Of a stretch of DNA of 64,000 nucleotides, positions 32,561-44,715 are shown piece after piece. The notes under the pieces are model-generated. The model worked only from the letters and a program-made list of their open reading frames with translations. It had not been told where the DNA came from and did not search any database. A program made the position numbers and the translations under genes. Source of the stretch: Spatholobus suberectus (lineage: Eukaryota > Streptophyta > Magnoliopsida > Fabales > Fabaceae). Location: positions 3,078,830-3,142,829 of the forward strand of contig CM014737.1 in the NCBI GenBank assembly GCA_004329165.1, in the 5' to 3' direction. Each line of letters begins with the position of its first letter. Within the stretch, counting starts at the first letter, position 1.

Positions 32561-33012
32561 GCCTAGTTGGACAGAACTCAAGTTGAAATCGGTATTGGAT
32601 ATTGGGTATGATAACCCTGTTCATATTGTGACTATTCATGGATCTCGTGATATAGGTAAAACAGTATTTGTAGTTGTACAAGTTCTGTACATAACTGTTT
32701 TTAATCAATTTGAGGGTGCAAATTTTCTTGCTAATGTAGAGTAAAATTCGATTCAGGGAGACCTAGTTTTCACCCTTAGAGATGCACTAAGTTGAGAGTA
32801 TTGGGGAAAACATATTGCATAGGGCAATATTTACAAAGGAATCCCTAGAGTGAAAAAATAGACGTCTCCAAAACAGGATTCTTTTGGTTCATGATGATGC
32901 TGTTGAATTTATGGTAGTTATTACTAATAGCAGAAGTCTACAATTGGTTTGGATCTGGTATTAGGATCGTTATAAGAGGAAGGAATAAACAAACTTGCAA
33001 CATTGGATGCTA
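32561..33012 (+). pseudogene. TIR-NBS-type resistance gene fragment (NB-ARC), copy B
   Basis: The frame near 32595-32680 reads DIGYDNPVHIVTIHGSRDIGKT. The P-loop Lys-Thr is kept here, but a Gly has become Arg. A FEGANFLANV block follows at about 32709, then degenerate kinase-2 and RNBS-B equivalents to about 33000. Copies A and B carry different disabling changes, so they decayed largely after duplication or came from different damaged sources. Confidence 0.75.
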
Positions 33013-33842
33013 AAAAGAATTGAACTTAACAGAGTGTATGTTGCATAAAACTTGTATCTAGCAGTTTTCTGCCACTGCTGAACTTCATTTACTTGAGCTT
33101 TACTGCACACACACCCCAACTTCAGTATTAAACTAACCCCAAAACTGAGACCATTGCTTTTGCTGTCAAAATGACTGCCCTAAGAGTTGCACAACATAAC
33201 ACTCCATGAGGTTTGTCCTTGAAAATCCCTTAATTCTTCGTGATTCAAATGTATTTTGAGTTAGAGCCTTGGTCATTATATATGTGAACAGGTTTTAGAG
33301 ATGCTTTGAGCTAGACAAACTTTACCAGCTTTTTCTGCTTCTTGAATTCCATGAAACTGAACTTTTATGTGCTTAATCCTTTCAAAGATGGCCATTAGTC
33401 AGTTAGTTACATAAATAACAAGGGAGGTTAAGAGAGAGATATCTTGTCATTTGTGAGGGAATTGGAGCCTTTGGGCATTGGGAAGTGCAAACCCTTGAAG
33501 TTGTGCAAGTTAGGCACGGTATTCAAGAGAATTTCCTTGTTTTTTCTAATAAGATTTTGGATTCCTATGATCCTTCCATATTGAACAGGAGTTTTAGATG
33601 ATTATCCCACAATAAAATATAGCTTTATTTCAGTTTGTTTAACTTTAGTTCTATTTTTCTTATCCAAATAGCTTGATTTGCTGCTGGGACATCTTCTACT
33701 TCTGCAGAGAATTGAGTTGAGAGCCACTGCTTGTTTTTGTATATCATATTAACAAACAACACTTTGTTTCTACATGGATGAAATATGATGCATCATGCAT
33801 GACTTGTCATGAAAAATGTTCAGAGTTTTGTTTCACAAGGAA
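33013..33842. other. Copy B spacer
   Basis: Aligns with 29158-29990, including the gctttttct block near 33326-33343 and the LTR-like leader near 33430-33560. The cctataaatagc motif of copy A is lost in a small deletion. No gene. Confidence 0.4.
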
Positions 33843-34265
33843 TTAACTCGCATAAGTTTGACTAATTCTTATTCCAGGTACTAAACGAATGTCAATGATT
33901 AGTTTTGCACCTGTGGAAGGGTCAACTATGATTTTCTCCCTTTCCGTTGGCATCAAGTATTCTACATTACCTATGGTCACTTTGGAGATGTAGGTCTTGT
34001 CCATTTTCACGAAGTTGCTTGCATGAGAAATAATTTTATTTTTGCAGCCTTTGTTTATCAGCCATGTATCCATGTTGCTGCCTGCACCATAACAGTTAGT
34101 AACAAAGAGTTCCTCTTCATTATGCTCTTGATATTTTGCAACTTGAACTTGCTGTTCTTGCTGGTTTTCTTTGTTTTGCAGACATTCTCCATGTCCTAGG
34201 GGATTGCAGGCTCTGTACTTCTCTCCAGCTCTATACCATCAGAAAGAACTTTTCAGAATGACATC
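33843..34265 (-). pseudogene. Ty1-copia gag / protease fragment, copy B
   Basis: The best-preserved copy. The minus-strand frame 34073-33843 (76 codons) begins MDTWLINKGCKNKI, the copia WLxDSGCTxHM protease region with Asp-Ser-Gly changed to Asn-Lys-Gly. It continues through FVKMDKTYISKVTIGN to GAKLIIDIRLVPGI. Upstream on the same strand (34265-34080) a damaged zinc-knuckle-like segment and a Gln/Glu-rich linker are readable. In active elements this region packages RNA and cuts the polyprotein. Confidence 0.8.
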
Positions 34266-35088
34266 TCTTCTTGCAGTAAGGATAAGGGAGTCACTTGTCA
34301 TTTCTTCCCACATTGTTATGCTTTCCACTATATTTTTCTTCTTTATTTCTGTTTTCTCCAAGTCTCTTCCTTCCTGAGTTGCTGCTAGACTGCTTCTCTA
34401 GCAACTTTGAATGAAAGATCCTTCAATGAGTAATCAATAATTATTGGCTATTGCCCTGCTCTGCTCCTAAGCTTGAAGGGACAGGTATTGATTACCTCTG
34501 TCAAAGTCAACTGAGAGAAGTCCTCTGCCAGAGAGGATTGTTATGCTTCAAATTTATAACCATCAGTTGTTTTTAACTAACCACTACTTTTGTATTTAAA
34601 ATATATAAACCCAAACATCTTACATTCTTTGAGAAGATACATAGCCTAGAGCAAGATATGGGTTGGGATGTTGTTTCTCCACTCCAGGTTGGGGTTTAAT
34701 GAAGATATTCTTGAAATGCCAATTCAAGATATATAAGGACAAAATATTTCTTTTCTTAATTTTGTTGTTTTTGTCAACATAACATTTGTACACTATTTTC
34801 AATGTGCAGTTAAGCTACTTGTTTATGCTTGTATTGATGGGAACTAATCATATTTAAGGAATAATGATTGATTTGCCTGATCAAGAAGCACTGCGTGATT
34901 TTCAGCAGTCCCTAATAATCTGCCATATACTTCAAGAATGCTTGATTGCAAGGAATATGCATACATATCCATCTTCACCGCTCAGATTTAATGAGGAAGA
35001 AGTGAGAGGCCTTTTCAGTGTGTATATACATCTTAACCCTAGATATTGGCTCTTCTGGTCAGTTTATGCAATATTTTGTATGCTCTAA
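34266..35088 (+). other. Copy B tail with 74-codon exon-like open stretch
   Basis: 34864-35088 is open from ATG (MIDLPDQEALRDFQQS...) and has a matching damaged block in copy A at 31019-31150. Composition is protein-like (Glu, Asp, Arg, hydrophobics), so it may be an exon of a lost gene. I do not recognise it. The rest of the stretch is T-rich and intron-like. Confidence 0.4.
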
Positions 35089-35550
35089 AATATGGGAATA
35101 ATCTGTTGAACTTGACTTTGTGATGCAAACAACCTGGTTTTAAGCAAATGTGTAAATTTAAAGATAGGAGAGGCATACAGCTAACTTCATTGAGTTTGAA
35201 GTCAATGACCTTTAAATCATATTTGTAACTTTTATAGTCCAGCGTATGTTTCTAACTTATTATGAGGTTAATATTTGTGTTAAGTTTTCATGTAAATTTT
35301 TTTTTATATTTAATGACCTATTGCGGGATGTGAGTATTGCTAACAATATGCACCATAATATGAATCCAATATCCCTTTTTATACTGTCAAGCACCTGGAT
35401 GTTTTCTTTCTTATTTCCCCCCTTCACATGTCCACTCTCTAAAATTGACTAGCAGACTAGGGTTCTGGGTCTTTAGCACTTAAGAATGAAGGGAGAGAGA
35501 AGGGAACTTTAATAATCTCAAATGTTAGAGGCGATGCCTTTCGCGAGTAC
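35089..35550. other. Intergenic DNA, no gene seen
   Basis: AT-rich sequence after the end of copy B. The 68-codon frame at 35246-35452 is Phe-rich and unconvincing. Confidence 0.5.
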
Positions 35551-36075
35551 TGTCTACCTGCTTGCTGTTCCGTCAAACTTCGTTCGTTTAAAACTTTCTT
35601 GCCATCCCATGGATGATCCATCGACCAAAGTTAACTGTGTTAATAACAATAATTTAAACATAATAAATTATTCCATATAACAAATAATGAAAAATAAATA
35701 TATAAAATAAAATCAAAATGCTAAAATGTACAAAATTGCAAAGAATTGAACATTTATAAATAACTTTTTTTAAAAAAATAATCAAATCAAGAAACAATCA
35801 AAAATAGAAAAAAATAAAGAATAGTAATAAGTCAAAAATATAATGAACCACAATATAAAGAAATAATTTACAAAATTAAGTTAAAAGTTTGAGATTGTAC
35901 AATAATAATGATTATGCAAGAGTCAAATATTTGTGGCAAATAAAAAAAAAAAGAAACATTAGTTTCAAAAGAATATGAAACCTCAGTAAACTATAAGCCT
36001 AGAAAATAATATAATAATTAAATATAAATAATTAGGCGAATCACTCCAAAAATACCTTGAAGCCCGTAGTTATCT
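35551..36075. repeat. Intergenic duplication, copy 2 (paralogue of 12721-13750)
   Basis: Same sequence as 12721-13750 without the MITE. The intact site reads aaaatgTAcaaaattg at about 35724-35739. Non-coding. Confidence 0.8.
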
Positions 36076-36114
36076 TTTTATTTCTAATTCCCATTGTCAG
36101 AGCATATATTATAT

Positions 36115-36369
36115 ATACAGGCCCACCTGTGCTATCCATTGATTCGATATTTCAAGGACAGCGGAACATCCATTCGGTGGCATCATGTGTTGCGGGAAGT
36201 CAATTATGCAGCTGATAGTTTAGCCAAAAATGGCCTGAGTTTGAACACTGATCATAGGGTATAATGTTCCTCCAGATTTCTTGTCACGTTTTTTTAGCTG
36301 ATTCTGCCGGGATGACTTTCCCGGTGACCTTTCTCTTGGCATTTAGTCCCTTAACATAACAAAAAAAAT
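36115..36369 (+). pseudogene. LINE (L1-type) RNase H-like C-terminus with 3' end
   Basis: The plus-strand reading from about 36125 gives HLCYPLIRYFKDSGTSIRWHHVLREVNYAADSLAKNGL, the C-terminal part of the RNase H-like domain that ends ORF2 of plant L1 elements (conserved H..RE.N..AD.LAK pattern). A degenerate tail with a DDFPGD-like block follows. The sequence finishes in an A-run at 36360-36368, consistent with a 5'-truncated LINE insertion. Confidence 0.75.
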
Positions 36370-36616
36370 TATTATATATTATTATTCCATAATCTTTACT
36401 ATTATTAGGTAGCAAGATCGTAACACGTAATATGGATAGTAAGATCTTACCAAAATGTAAAATATATAATAAACAAAACCATGAATGACAATATTAAAGC
36501 AAACATAATACTAATATTTCATAACCACCAGTCCAAACACTCAAAACAAGTCATAATTAACCAATTAGATAAAGTTTACTAAAGTGATGAATTCAAACAT
36601 ATTAATGATAACAAAA
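36370..36616. other. 3' flank of the BED zinc-finger gene
   Basis: AT-rich. A gtagcaagatcgtaacacg patch (36410-36428) and a near-palindrome agtaagatcttac (36438-36450) may belong to the downstream end of the hAT-like element that contributed the ORF. No other gene. Confidence 0.4.
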
Positions 36617-37519
36617 CTAGAGTTCAGGTGGTTGGTCGCTCGAGTACAACTCCCAAAGGGTATTATCCCAATCATCTACATCAATGAGACTATCGACAAA
36701 ATCTCCATGAGGCTGATCTTCTACGAACTTCTTCCAAAGGGGAACGCCCATATCATCAGTAATCTCATTCTCATGCTCATCTCCTCCGATCTTCTTCCAA
36801 AGGGTATTACCCCTATCATCAGTAATCTCATTCTCATGCTCATCTCTTCCGATCATCGCTATTTTATCAGTAATCTCATTCTCAGATGGACGCTTGTATC
36901 CCGGACCAAAGTGACTAATTAAGTCACACATCTTTATAAACTCTTTATTATTTGCAACCTTCGGATCGATATCATTGTAGACAAAAAACCTTGCAACTTG
37001 TAGGTCCACTTTCTCTTTCGAATCCTTCTTGAGAGTTGTTGGAGGACTCATTCTCCTCCTCTTCTTAGAGATACTTGCAACATTCTCACCTTCTACCCTT
37101 TTCCTTTTTCCATCCTTATCAATAGAATTACCAATGTTTCGAATATCTTGTTCGTCATCTCTTGAAGTTGTCTTCTTGTTGAGCAACCGAACAATGTCCG
37201 ACATACGCTTCCTAACTTCATCCGGGGCAGCTTGGCACTCTACAACATCCTTTCTAGTTCCAGCCAAATGGTGCTTGAATCGATAAACACCTCCGGTATA
37301 AACACCTAAACAGTAATTGCATTTAATTTTTCTTGGATTCCTATCAACACTCTCACCGTGAAGCCATCCTACATCCTGTCGCTGTCCCGCAGCATTTTTG
37401 GGTAAATTTTTCTGTCTTCTACTGGTCCCAACACTTGAATTGGTACTACGTCCACTTGAACCACCAGCCCCTGCCCCAGTATCACCTTGCCCAGATGCCA
37501 TTTTCAGCAGCAGATACAA
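36617..37519 (-). CDS. BED-type zinc-finger protein of hAT transposase origin
   Basis: An intact 300-codon frame, the longest in the window. The likelier start is Met7 (37501-37499), followed by a Gly/Ser-rich leader. Residues about 50-106 form a BED finger: Cys67-x2-Cys70, His83/His84 and Cys95 in a context (IKCNYCLGVYTGGVYRFKHH) typical of plant hAT transposases. A basic cluster at about 138-156 could be a nuclear signal. Residues about 175-215 (VARFFVYNDIDPKVANNKEF) match the entry to the DUF659 region, but the catalytic and dimerisation domains are absent. Instead there are two copies of a 22-residue acidic repeat (about 224-245 and 245-266, DEHENEITDD...LWKK) and a partial third. It is either a truncated transposase or a domesticated DNA-binding protein; expression is unknown. 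Confidence 0.65.
   Translation of the reverse strand: MYLLLKMASGQGDTGAGAGGSSGRSTNSSVGTSRRQKNLPKNAAGQRQDVGWLHGESVDRNPRKIKCNYCLGVYTGGVYRFKHHLAGTRKDVVECQAAPDEVRKRMSDIVRLLNKKTTSRDDEQDIRNIGNSIDKDGKRKRVEGENVASISKKRRRMSPPTTLKKDSKEKVDLQVARFFVYNDIDPKVANNKEFIKMCDLISHFGPGYKRPSENEITDKIAMIGRDEHENEITDDRGNTLWKKIGGDEHENEITDDMGVPLWKKFVEDQPHGDFVDSLIDVDDWDNTLWELYSSDQPPEL
36710..36865. repeat. About 69-bp in-frame tandem repeat inside the BED ORF
   Basis: Two close copies of a unit containing atcatcagtaatctcattct, plus a partial third near 36866-36885, encode the acidic peptide repeat. The unit keeps the reading frame. Confidence 0.8.
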
Positions 37520-37860
37520 TCACAATCAGCAAAAAAGAGTGGAAAAACAGAGCACTCACACTCACCGGTCAAAGCAGATCACAGGGAATCAGCACGACAG
37601 CAAAGAGGGTCGAGAGAAATGATGTTCGAGAAAGACGATGTGCGAAAGAGTCGAGAGATATGGCACGCACAGACACAGGTGCACAGCAATTCCAAATCAG
37701 AATTTAGAACAAGAGAGGGACAGAGATGTTCGAGAGAAGAGAGAGAATACGACGCAGCTTTAGAAGGATTGTCCGAGCGAGACGGGTGTTAAAAATGGGT
37801 TTGCGCAAACCGGGTCGCACAAGCCGGTCCATAAAAGCTCAACTCGCAGGATCGTGAAAT
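37520..37860 (-). other. Upstream region of the BED gene
   Basis: Purine-rich and pyrimidine-poor on the plus strand (gagaga/cgagag motifs at 37600-37780). This would give a CT-rich leader for the minus-strand gene. Short plus-strand frames here are compositional. Confidence 0.45.
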
Positions 37861-38130
37861 ACGTCCGATCTCACAATTTTGCGTCGATCTCACAGTCACT
37901 GCGATCTCACCCAGGCACGATACCATGCACGATCCAGCTCGGGACAATAGTGCAGATCGCGAGATCGTGCGATCTCATCATCTAACCAGCGATCTTTAAA
38001 CTTTTTTCCGTGAAATTTTCTCTTATGTTAGGTCCCACACTCCCACCTTGAGTTGGAAAATGCATGGTGCAATAATGCAACAGAATGCAATGGTTTATAT
38101 TCCTTTTTGTCTTAAATATAGGTAAAAGAA
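37861..38130. repeat. GATCG-rich palindromic repeat, copy 1
   Basis: Contains several overlapping palindromes (gatcgcgagatcgtgcgatc) and a cacgatccagctcgggacaat block. It is shared with 59521-59650 and, more completely, 61185-61465. It lies just upstream of the BED ORF, so it may be the subterminal region of the element that carries that ORF. Confidence 0.75.
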
Positions 38131-38384
38131 AAAATTGCCAGTCTCAAATATAAATAAATTTTAATTAATTTTATCCTTCTTAATGATCTTATCTCTAAAC
38201 AAAAATAGTAAAGGAATCCAATTAAAAATTATCTAAAAGTTTAGGAACTTATTTAATAGTTTAACTTTATTTTTATTCTTTTATATTGATTTGTCTTTGT
38301 TTTATTTTAGAAAAAAGAAAAAATTATAGAAAGAGACAAAAAACATCTCTTAATATTTAAATGTTGTCACAGTATTATTATGTG
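38131..38384. other. AT-rich DNA, no gene seen
   Basis: Includes a catataaataaa-rich stretch and a tctcaaatataaat motif near 38143 that recalls a MITE terminus, without a partner that I can find. Confidence 0.4.
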
Positions 38385-39365
38385 ACTAAAATTCTAGGGA
38401 CCTAAGCATTGACTTGACCTCTGTGTCAAGCCATCAATGAACTGTGTGCTTTGTGGGGCCCTTGAATGAAATACAATAAAATACTCAAGTAGACATAATT
38501 TATACAATAAGTAAAATAAATTAATAATAGTGTTTATACAAAGGCTATATCTTTTTTTTATAACCATGATATAGGTGTAAAATATCTATTGACTTTGTCA
38601 ATGATTAATCTCTGTTAGAGAACCTAGTTAACCATCTTTATCCCAACCACATATTTTTTCATTTACAAAACTCAAATCCAAGACCTTGCTCAAGGGATTC
38701 AAACCGAAGTATCACTTAAACCAATGACATGTTGGTATACAAAGACTATATATTAGTAATGCACATATATTTTCTTTATTTTTACGTGTTATTATTATAT
38801 ATGTGGCAAAAATTACATGGACCTAAGCATTGACTTAACCCCAACGTCAAAGCGATCAATGAATGCTAATTGTGTGTTTTGGGGCCTTCAAATTAAAACA
38901 AGGTAGGATATTGCTGTAGACATAATTCATACAATAAATTAAATAAATTAATGATAAATATAATATTATTTTATATTAAATGATTATATAATTTTTTTGG
39001 ATCATGTGATATTCTTTTGTTAATTAATTAAGTATATCAAATTATATAAATAGTGTTTATACAAAGGTTATATCTTAGTATTGAACATATTTCTTTATTT
39101 TTACGTGCTATGATTTTTTATTCTACATAATATATGAATGAACGATTTGGTTATTCTAGATTAAGTTTCTAATTTATAAAGTATAAAAAATCCCTACTTT
39201 ATAGACAAAAAGAAGAAAACTTAATTATTGATGAAAAATTAAATATTTTTTTTATTGTCAATAATTAATCTTTGTCGAAAAAGTTGGCTAATCACTTTTA
39301 ATGATTAGGTCTCTTTTCCCAACCACATTTTTTTAATTAACAAAACTCAAACCCAAAACCTTACT
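38385..39365. repeat. Imperfect tandem duplication, about 0.4-0.55 kb units
   Basis: 38385-38760 and 38808-39365 share gacctaagcattgactt, acataattYatacaataa, agtgtttatacaaaggYtatatc and a cccaaccacat...aaaactcaaaYccaa end, in the same order. The second unit carries extra AT-rich DNA. Non-coding. Confidence 0.75.
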
Positions 39366-39377
39366 AGACTAACATAC

Positions 39378-40010
39378 TCTATTATATATTATAAAAGAAA
39401 GTTTTATAATATGAAAGATGTCACGTGGCAACACCATATTCATTCTTTTTTGCCTAAATTTCATAGATTTTTTTTATTCATATTAATACATTATTATATT
39501 TAATTATGGTAATTAAGACGTTTATAATTAAGGCATTTATAATCTATTATATATTCTACTGAAATTCATCAATTAAATAATTAAATATTAAATTGATTTT
39601 GATTTTATATAACAAGAAAATTAATTTCTCAAATTTTATTGAAAGTTATTTACAATCACGATAATTATGGTAATATTTTTTATTATGATAATTAGAGCAT
39701 TTATAATATATAATAAAATTATTTTAAATTCATTGATTGATTACTCTTAATATAATTATTAAATTACAATTTTTATTGCAAATAGAAAATGGATTGCTTT
39801 ACAAATTGTAATGCGAGATAATATATTATTATCATGTTTATAAAAAAAGGATTATCATTCTTTTTTTTTGTGATTTTGATCAATCATTAAATCTTAAATA
39901 AATTTTGATTTTATATAACAAGATAATTAGTATTCAAAAATTTATAGAATATTATTTATAATTATAGTAATTAAGATGTTTATAATTAAGGTGTTTATAA
40001 TATTCATATA
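39378..40010 (+). mobile_element. Helitron 5' end remnant with internal duplication
   Basis: TCTATTATATATTATAAAAG at 39378, followed by a gtcacgtggca block, matches the 5' TC terminus of common plant non-autonomous Helitrons. Downstream, two imperfect copies of an approximately 0.4-kb AT-rich unit (ttataattaaggYRtttataat near 39520 and 39975) are seen. I could not identify a matching 3' CTRR hairpin. Confidence 0.45.
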
Positions 40011-43000
40011 TACGTGTGTCTATGGATGATAATTATGCATTATCTATTTTTTCACTTTCTATTTGCATAGAATCTTCCCTCTCCAATACACGTCCTTTCC
40101 TCCTATCTTTCATATTTTGATTGATCTTATCTTTTTAGCTCTCATTGTGCATTCAATTTGACTCTTCAATTTTTTTATTATCAAATCAATTTCCTTGCAT
40201 TCTCTATGTTTTGATTTGTGCTTCTTTTTTTTTCCCTACAAATTAGTTTTTTTGTTAGAATTAGTTATTTCATTAGTAATTCTTTTGTTCATGCAATTGT
40301 AATCCTTTTTTATATTTCTTTTTCTTTTTCTTTTTTTGTTATTTGGCATGGAGTTGATCATTGTTGGTTGGTATATATTTACAGGTATGCGAGACTCTTT
40401 TGTATATCATAGATAATTTTAAAGGTATTGACTGAAAGATATTGTTATAATTTTTCAATTTTTCATTACTTTATAATTATTATTTATACATTATTAATTT
40501 TCATCTCTTAAATTTTTCCATACTATATCTTTTTCTCATCTTATAAAATCTCTCTAACATGTGAAGTTTAATTTAATCTATCCAACTTGATATTTTCCAT
40601 ATTCTCATATTGTTTTATTTTTTTTTCGTTTATTTTGTTATTTCCTCTGTATTATTTTGTTCAAATAATCTTTCTTATTTGTTGGTAAACAAGAGCTATA
40701 TAAAAACACATATCACTCACTTTTTCAATTTTTTCTATGCAATTGAAGAAGTCTTAATGATGCTTAAAGGACTAGTTGAAGACATAAAAGGTGAAGAAAT
40801 CAAACATAATAAATAAATAAATCTCCTATACTAAACAATGGAAGACAAGTCTCATGTACAAAGAATTAAACTTTTTTCTTAGAGAAAGTGAATTTAAATA
40901 TTTGTAGTGATTTTTAATAATACAAGTTAATGTTTTTATCTTTTTTTTTTATATCATTCTTGATAAATACAAAAAGACATCTATATTTAACAAAAATCTT
41001 TTGTTAATACAATTTTAAAACATATAAGCAACATTTAAATGTTTTACATAAAAATACATTAATATCTAAATTATTGTGATAGAAATTACAATTTAATTAA
41101 ATATTCTTTAATATAATTTATCTTGATTATACAAGTTTTACTTATTTTATTTAATTTTAAGTTATATTAATCTTTAAAAAATAGTTAAAAAATAATGACT
41201 CTTTTAAAATCAACAATGATATTATAATATTATTGATGAAATATTTTTAAATTTTATAGCGATAAAAATATATTTAAATATATTTTTAAACAAAAATGCA
41301 AAATTAGATTAATTAAGACAATTATAATCAATATATATTCTAATTTATCTTCTTGAAATACAACTTTATTTTTTTAATTCATAAAACATATAATTATGTT
41401 AATTAAAGTATTTATGACTAATATATATTTTTTGATTTAAATTAATTAATGTAATTATGACTAATATATATTATTTTGATTTAAATTAATTCATAATTTT
41501 AGTATATATTATGATTCAAATTTATACTAGATACAAATTAAGATTATTTTAAATTATAGTAAATAATATTATAAACTTTTTCATATAGAATTATTTTATA
41601 TTTTATTATTTGTCCTATTAATTTAAATGTTAATATTCTATAATAATCACATTATATTTTGACCATTAATAATTTATTGTTATTGTTACTATCATTTCTC
41701 ATATAATTCATAATAAATATTTAACTAACATAATTAATTCATGACAACAAATTAATAAATAAAATTTTAACTTAAATTAAATTAATTAAATTCTAATCAT
41801 ATTATTTTATGCTTAAAATATCTCATATAAATTATAAATTTTATATAAATAAATTAAAAATATCAATTAAATTTAATATAAATAAAATAAAAATATCAAT
41901 TCGTAAGTCAAAAATAACAAATAATTTTTGAAAAAATACATGAAAATCCTCAATATTTATTAATTATAATAACATTTAAATTTAAATTAGCTTAAATAAT
42001 GCAAAATATAAAAAATTGATATTAAATTAAACTAATTGATATAACTATATAGTTTGGTAATATATAATGATATACATCATTTTTTTAGAGTACACGATAT
42101 AAATCACCTTTTTATGTGGTCTTAATTACATTAAATTATAAAAATAAATATTAATTAGTATGACACACTTTTTGTATATCTACACAAACCTTTTTTTATT
42201 TTGTCAAATCTTTTTTTTTAATTTTTAATTAAGATTTATTTCAAAAACAAGACATTGGTACACATTATCATTTTGTGCAATTTGTGTCACTTTTTTTTTC
42301 ATAAAGTGTAGTACTACTGAATTATAAATAATATGTACTCTCATATGATTTTGTACGCAATAATTTTAAATTTATATTGAAAATTAAATTGATGCATATA
42401 TAAAATATCACAATTAGACTATAATACTTATGGGAAAAGGAAAAATTAAGAAATATTTAAATCATAGGTGAATGTCCCATTACATAAGAAGTACTACTTA
42501 TAAAAGTTTTATTTTTTAGGTAGTAATAGTAGTAATAATAATTTCTTATAAATATTTTATTTTTCAAGTTTCATATTACGTATCATTATCATATTCATTA
42601 TTTTTTCTCTAAAAATATTTTTTTGTTTTATTATCTTTTCAATAATTAATAAAAGAATAGTTTAATAAATTAATAATTTAAATATTATTAAAGATTATTT
42701 TCAGGACAAATAGTAATAGTAATACTAATACTAATACCAATATTAATATTATACTAATACTAGTTGTAACACAGTATTTTCTTAACATGTGATTTAAAAA
42801 AAGTGATTGAAATTAATTATAAGAGAAACTTTAAATTTAGTTTAATTGAGAAAATTTAATTGAAACACCTTGTATGATTTTATGTGTCAATTTTCGATGA
42901 GGTTCTAATTAAACTAGAATTTTAATTATATACTGTTAGTATAAAATTATACTATATAAATGAACAAGTAGTCAGCAATTTATCATTAACTAATCCTAGT

Positions 43001-43140
43001 GTGTCATTAACACAGTTTTCCAAGATAATTAGCACAAGATTTAAGGTAAATTAATTTGTAATTTACTCTTTTTAGTAAAGGTAATGTTTCTTTTTTTAAC
43101 TAATCTACTTTAACCATTTTTTTAAAAAATTCAAAAATTA
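40011..43140. other. AT-rich intergenic DNA, no gene seen
   Basis: More than 3 kb at very high AT. Frames at 40218-40412 and 40610-40816 are Phe-rich and compositional. 42520-42710 aligns loosely with 56045-56205 (ttYcaagtttcatattacgtat...), so a small dispersed repeat lies here. No RNA gene or transposon end recognised. Confidence 0.55.
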
Positions 43141-44061
43141 GGACCACCATTTTAAGAATGGGTCTCCCGCCCACCGTAGACTTTTTTTCCTTTAATCTGC
43201 AGCTAATTGAATTATACCTAGTAAAAACCAACGGAAAAAAAAAAAAACATAGAGCCCCCCTTTTACCCAATTGTTCAAGTCATTATATGTGTCTATTAAT
43301 ATACATGGTAATGAACCCCTGTTGCATGTTAGTTTTAAGCCCGTAGACTTCCTTTTTAAAAAACCATGCCATGCGTAGGGGAGAGAGGTGGAAAAACAGA
43401 GGACACCAACCTTTCAGCATATATATATATATATATATATAACACTTTGTGTTCATTTCTTCTTTCATTAGAACACCCTTACACACAAATAGGACTACAA
43501 GTAAGAAAGCGTATCCCATATCCTTTTCTTTTAAACTCTAATATGTGTTCATGAATATGAATAGCTATAGGATTTTATATATGTTGGCTGTTGATAGGAT
43601 TTAAAATGTTTGCTATAGTGGAAATGTGGTTGAAGTGTTGTTCATCTTTCACAAAGATCTTGTTACCATGCTTTATTTTCTTGATGTTAACTATGTATAA
43701 AAAAGAAGAAGAATGAGATGCAGTGGGTTGTGGTAGCTGCTGCACAGTAAGATAAAAATATAATTTTATTATGCTATATGTGATTATCTGAATTGATGGG
43801 GTGATTTGGTGTTTATAGAAATTTTGTTTGGCCATTTTTTCTTACCTTATGTTTTATGGATCTGTGAGCTGCCTCGATATATATTGCAAATATGTTTTTA
43901 GATGTTAAGTACTGTTGATTACTACGCCTAGAAGTTAAAATAATAATAATAAGTTAACCTAAAGTATATAGAAAACGTTGACACTACAGAATTTAAAGTC
44001 CTTGATGAGAACTCAAATATCCTGGATAGTAGGGTACGAGAGTTATTCATTGGATAACTAA

Positions 44062-44101
<40 letters not shown>

Positions 44102-44715
44102 AAAATATGTGAGAATTTAGTGACATTAATAATACAAGTTGAAATAAATAAAGTTTAGGTGTGAAACTCAAATTTGGGAATTTTATAATTAATGTTATAA
44201 TATTTAAAAATTTAAATGAAAAAAATTAAATTAATTAATGAAGCATTAGTTAATGATTTTGTTAATTATTGAGAAAATTAAACATATATGACGCTTTTTA
44301 AAAAAAAAAAAAGAATTAGGGACAAAAATAACTTTTTACTTCAATAAAATTATTTTCTCAACAGGGAATAATCTTTTGATGAGTTGAAATATTAAAATTT
44401 CAGATTTCAAATAGTTAGAGATTTTTTTTTCTCTATTCTAATAAGTATGACTCCGTATGTATAAAAGAGTAATTTGTTGAAAAAAAATTGTTAGTTTTCC
44501 TATTTTTGGCTATATTAATTATTAATTTATTAGAAAGAATTGAAAAAATAAAAGAATGAAAAGCGGAAATCTAAAGCCCAAGTTCATAAAATTTAAAAAC
44601 ACGTGTTATCTGTTAATTGACAGATAATGAGAATTAATTGCAAAAAATATGGTGTCTCTTGGCCCTATGTTGAGTTGATGTTTTTCATTGTTGTTGATGA
44701 TATGTACGTATATGT
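43141..44715. other. Intergenic DNA with TA microsatellites
   Basis: TA runs at about 43421-43441 and 44065-44098. The region 43140-43560 is less AT-rich and could include an untranslated leader, but no coding family is visible. The rest is featureless up to the LTR element. Confidence 0.5.

Larger units (their letters stand above)
31775..35065 (+). repeat. Segment duplication, copy B
   Basis: Head-to-tail partner of 28086-31185, about 3.3 kb. It is the more complete copy for the small membrane-protein gene and the copia fragment, so it is the better reference for the ancestral segment. Confidence 0.9.

Noticed and set aside
36584..36922. 112-codon plus-strand ORF
   Set aside because: Antisense shadow of the BED zinc-finger gene repeat region.
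43366..43554. 62-codon ORF near a TA run and its 78-codon minus partner
   Set aside because: Both cross the TA microsatellite and match no domain.
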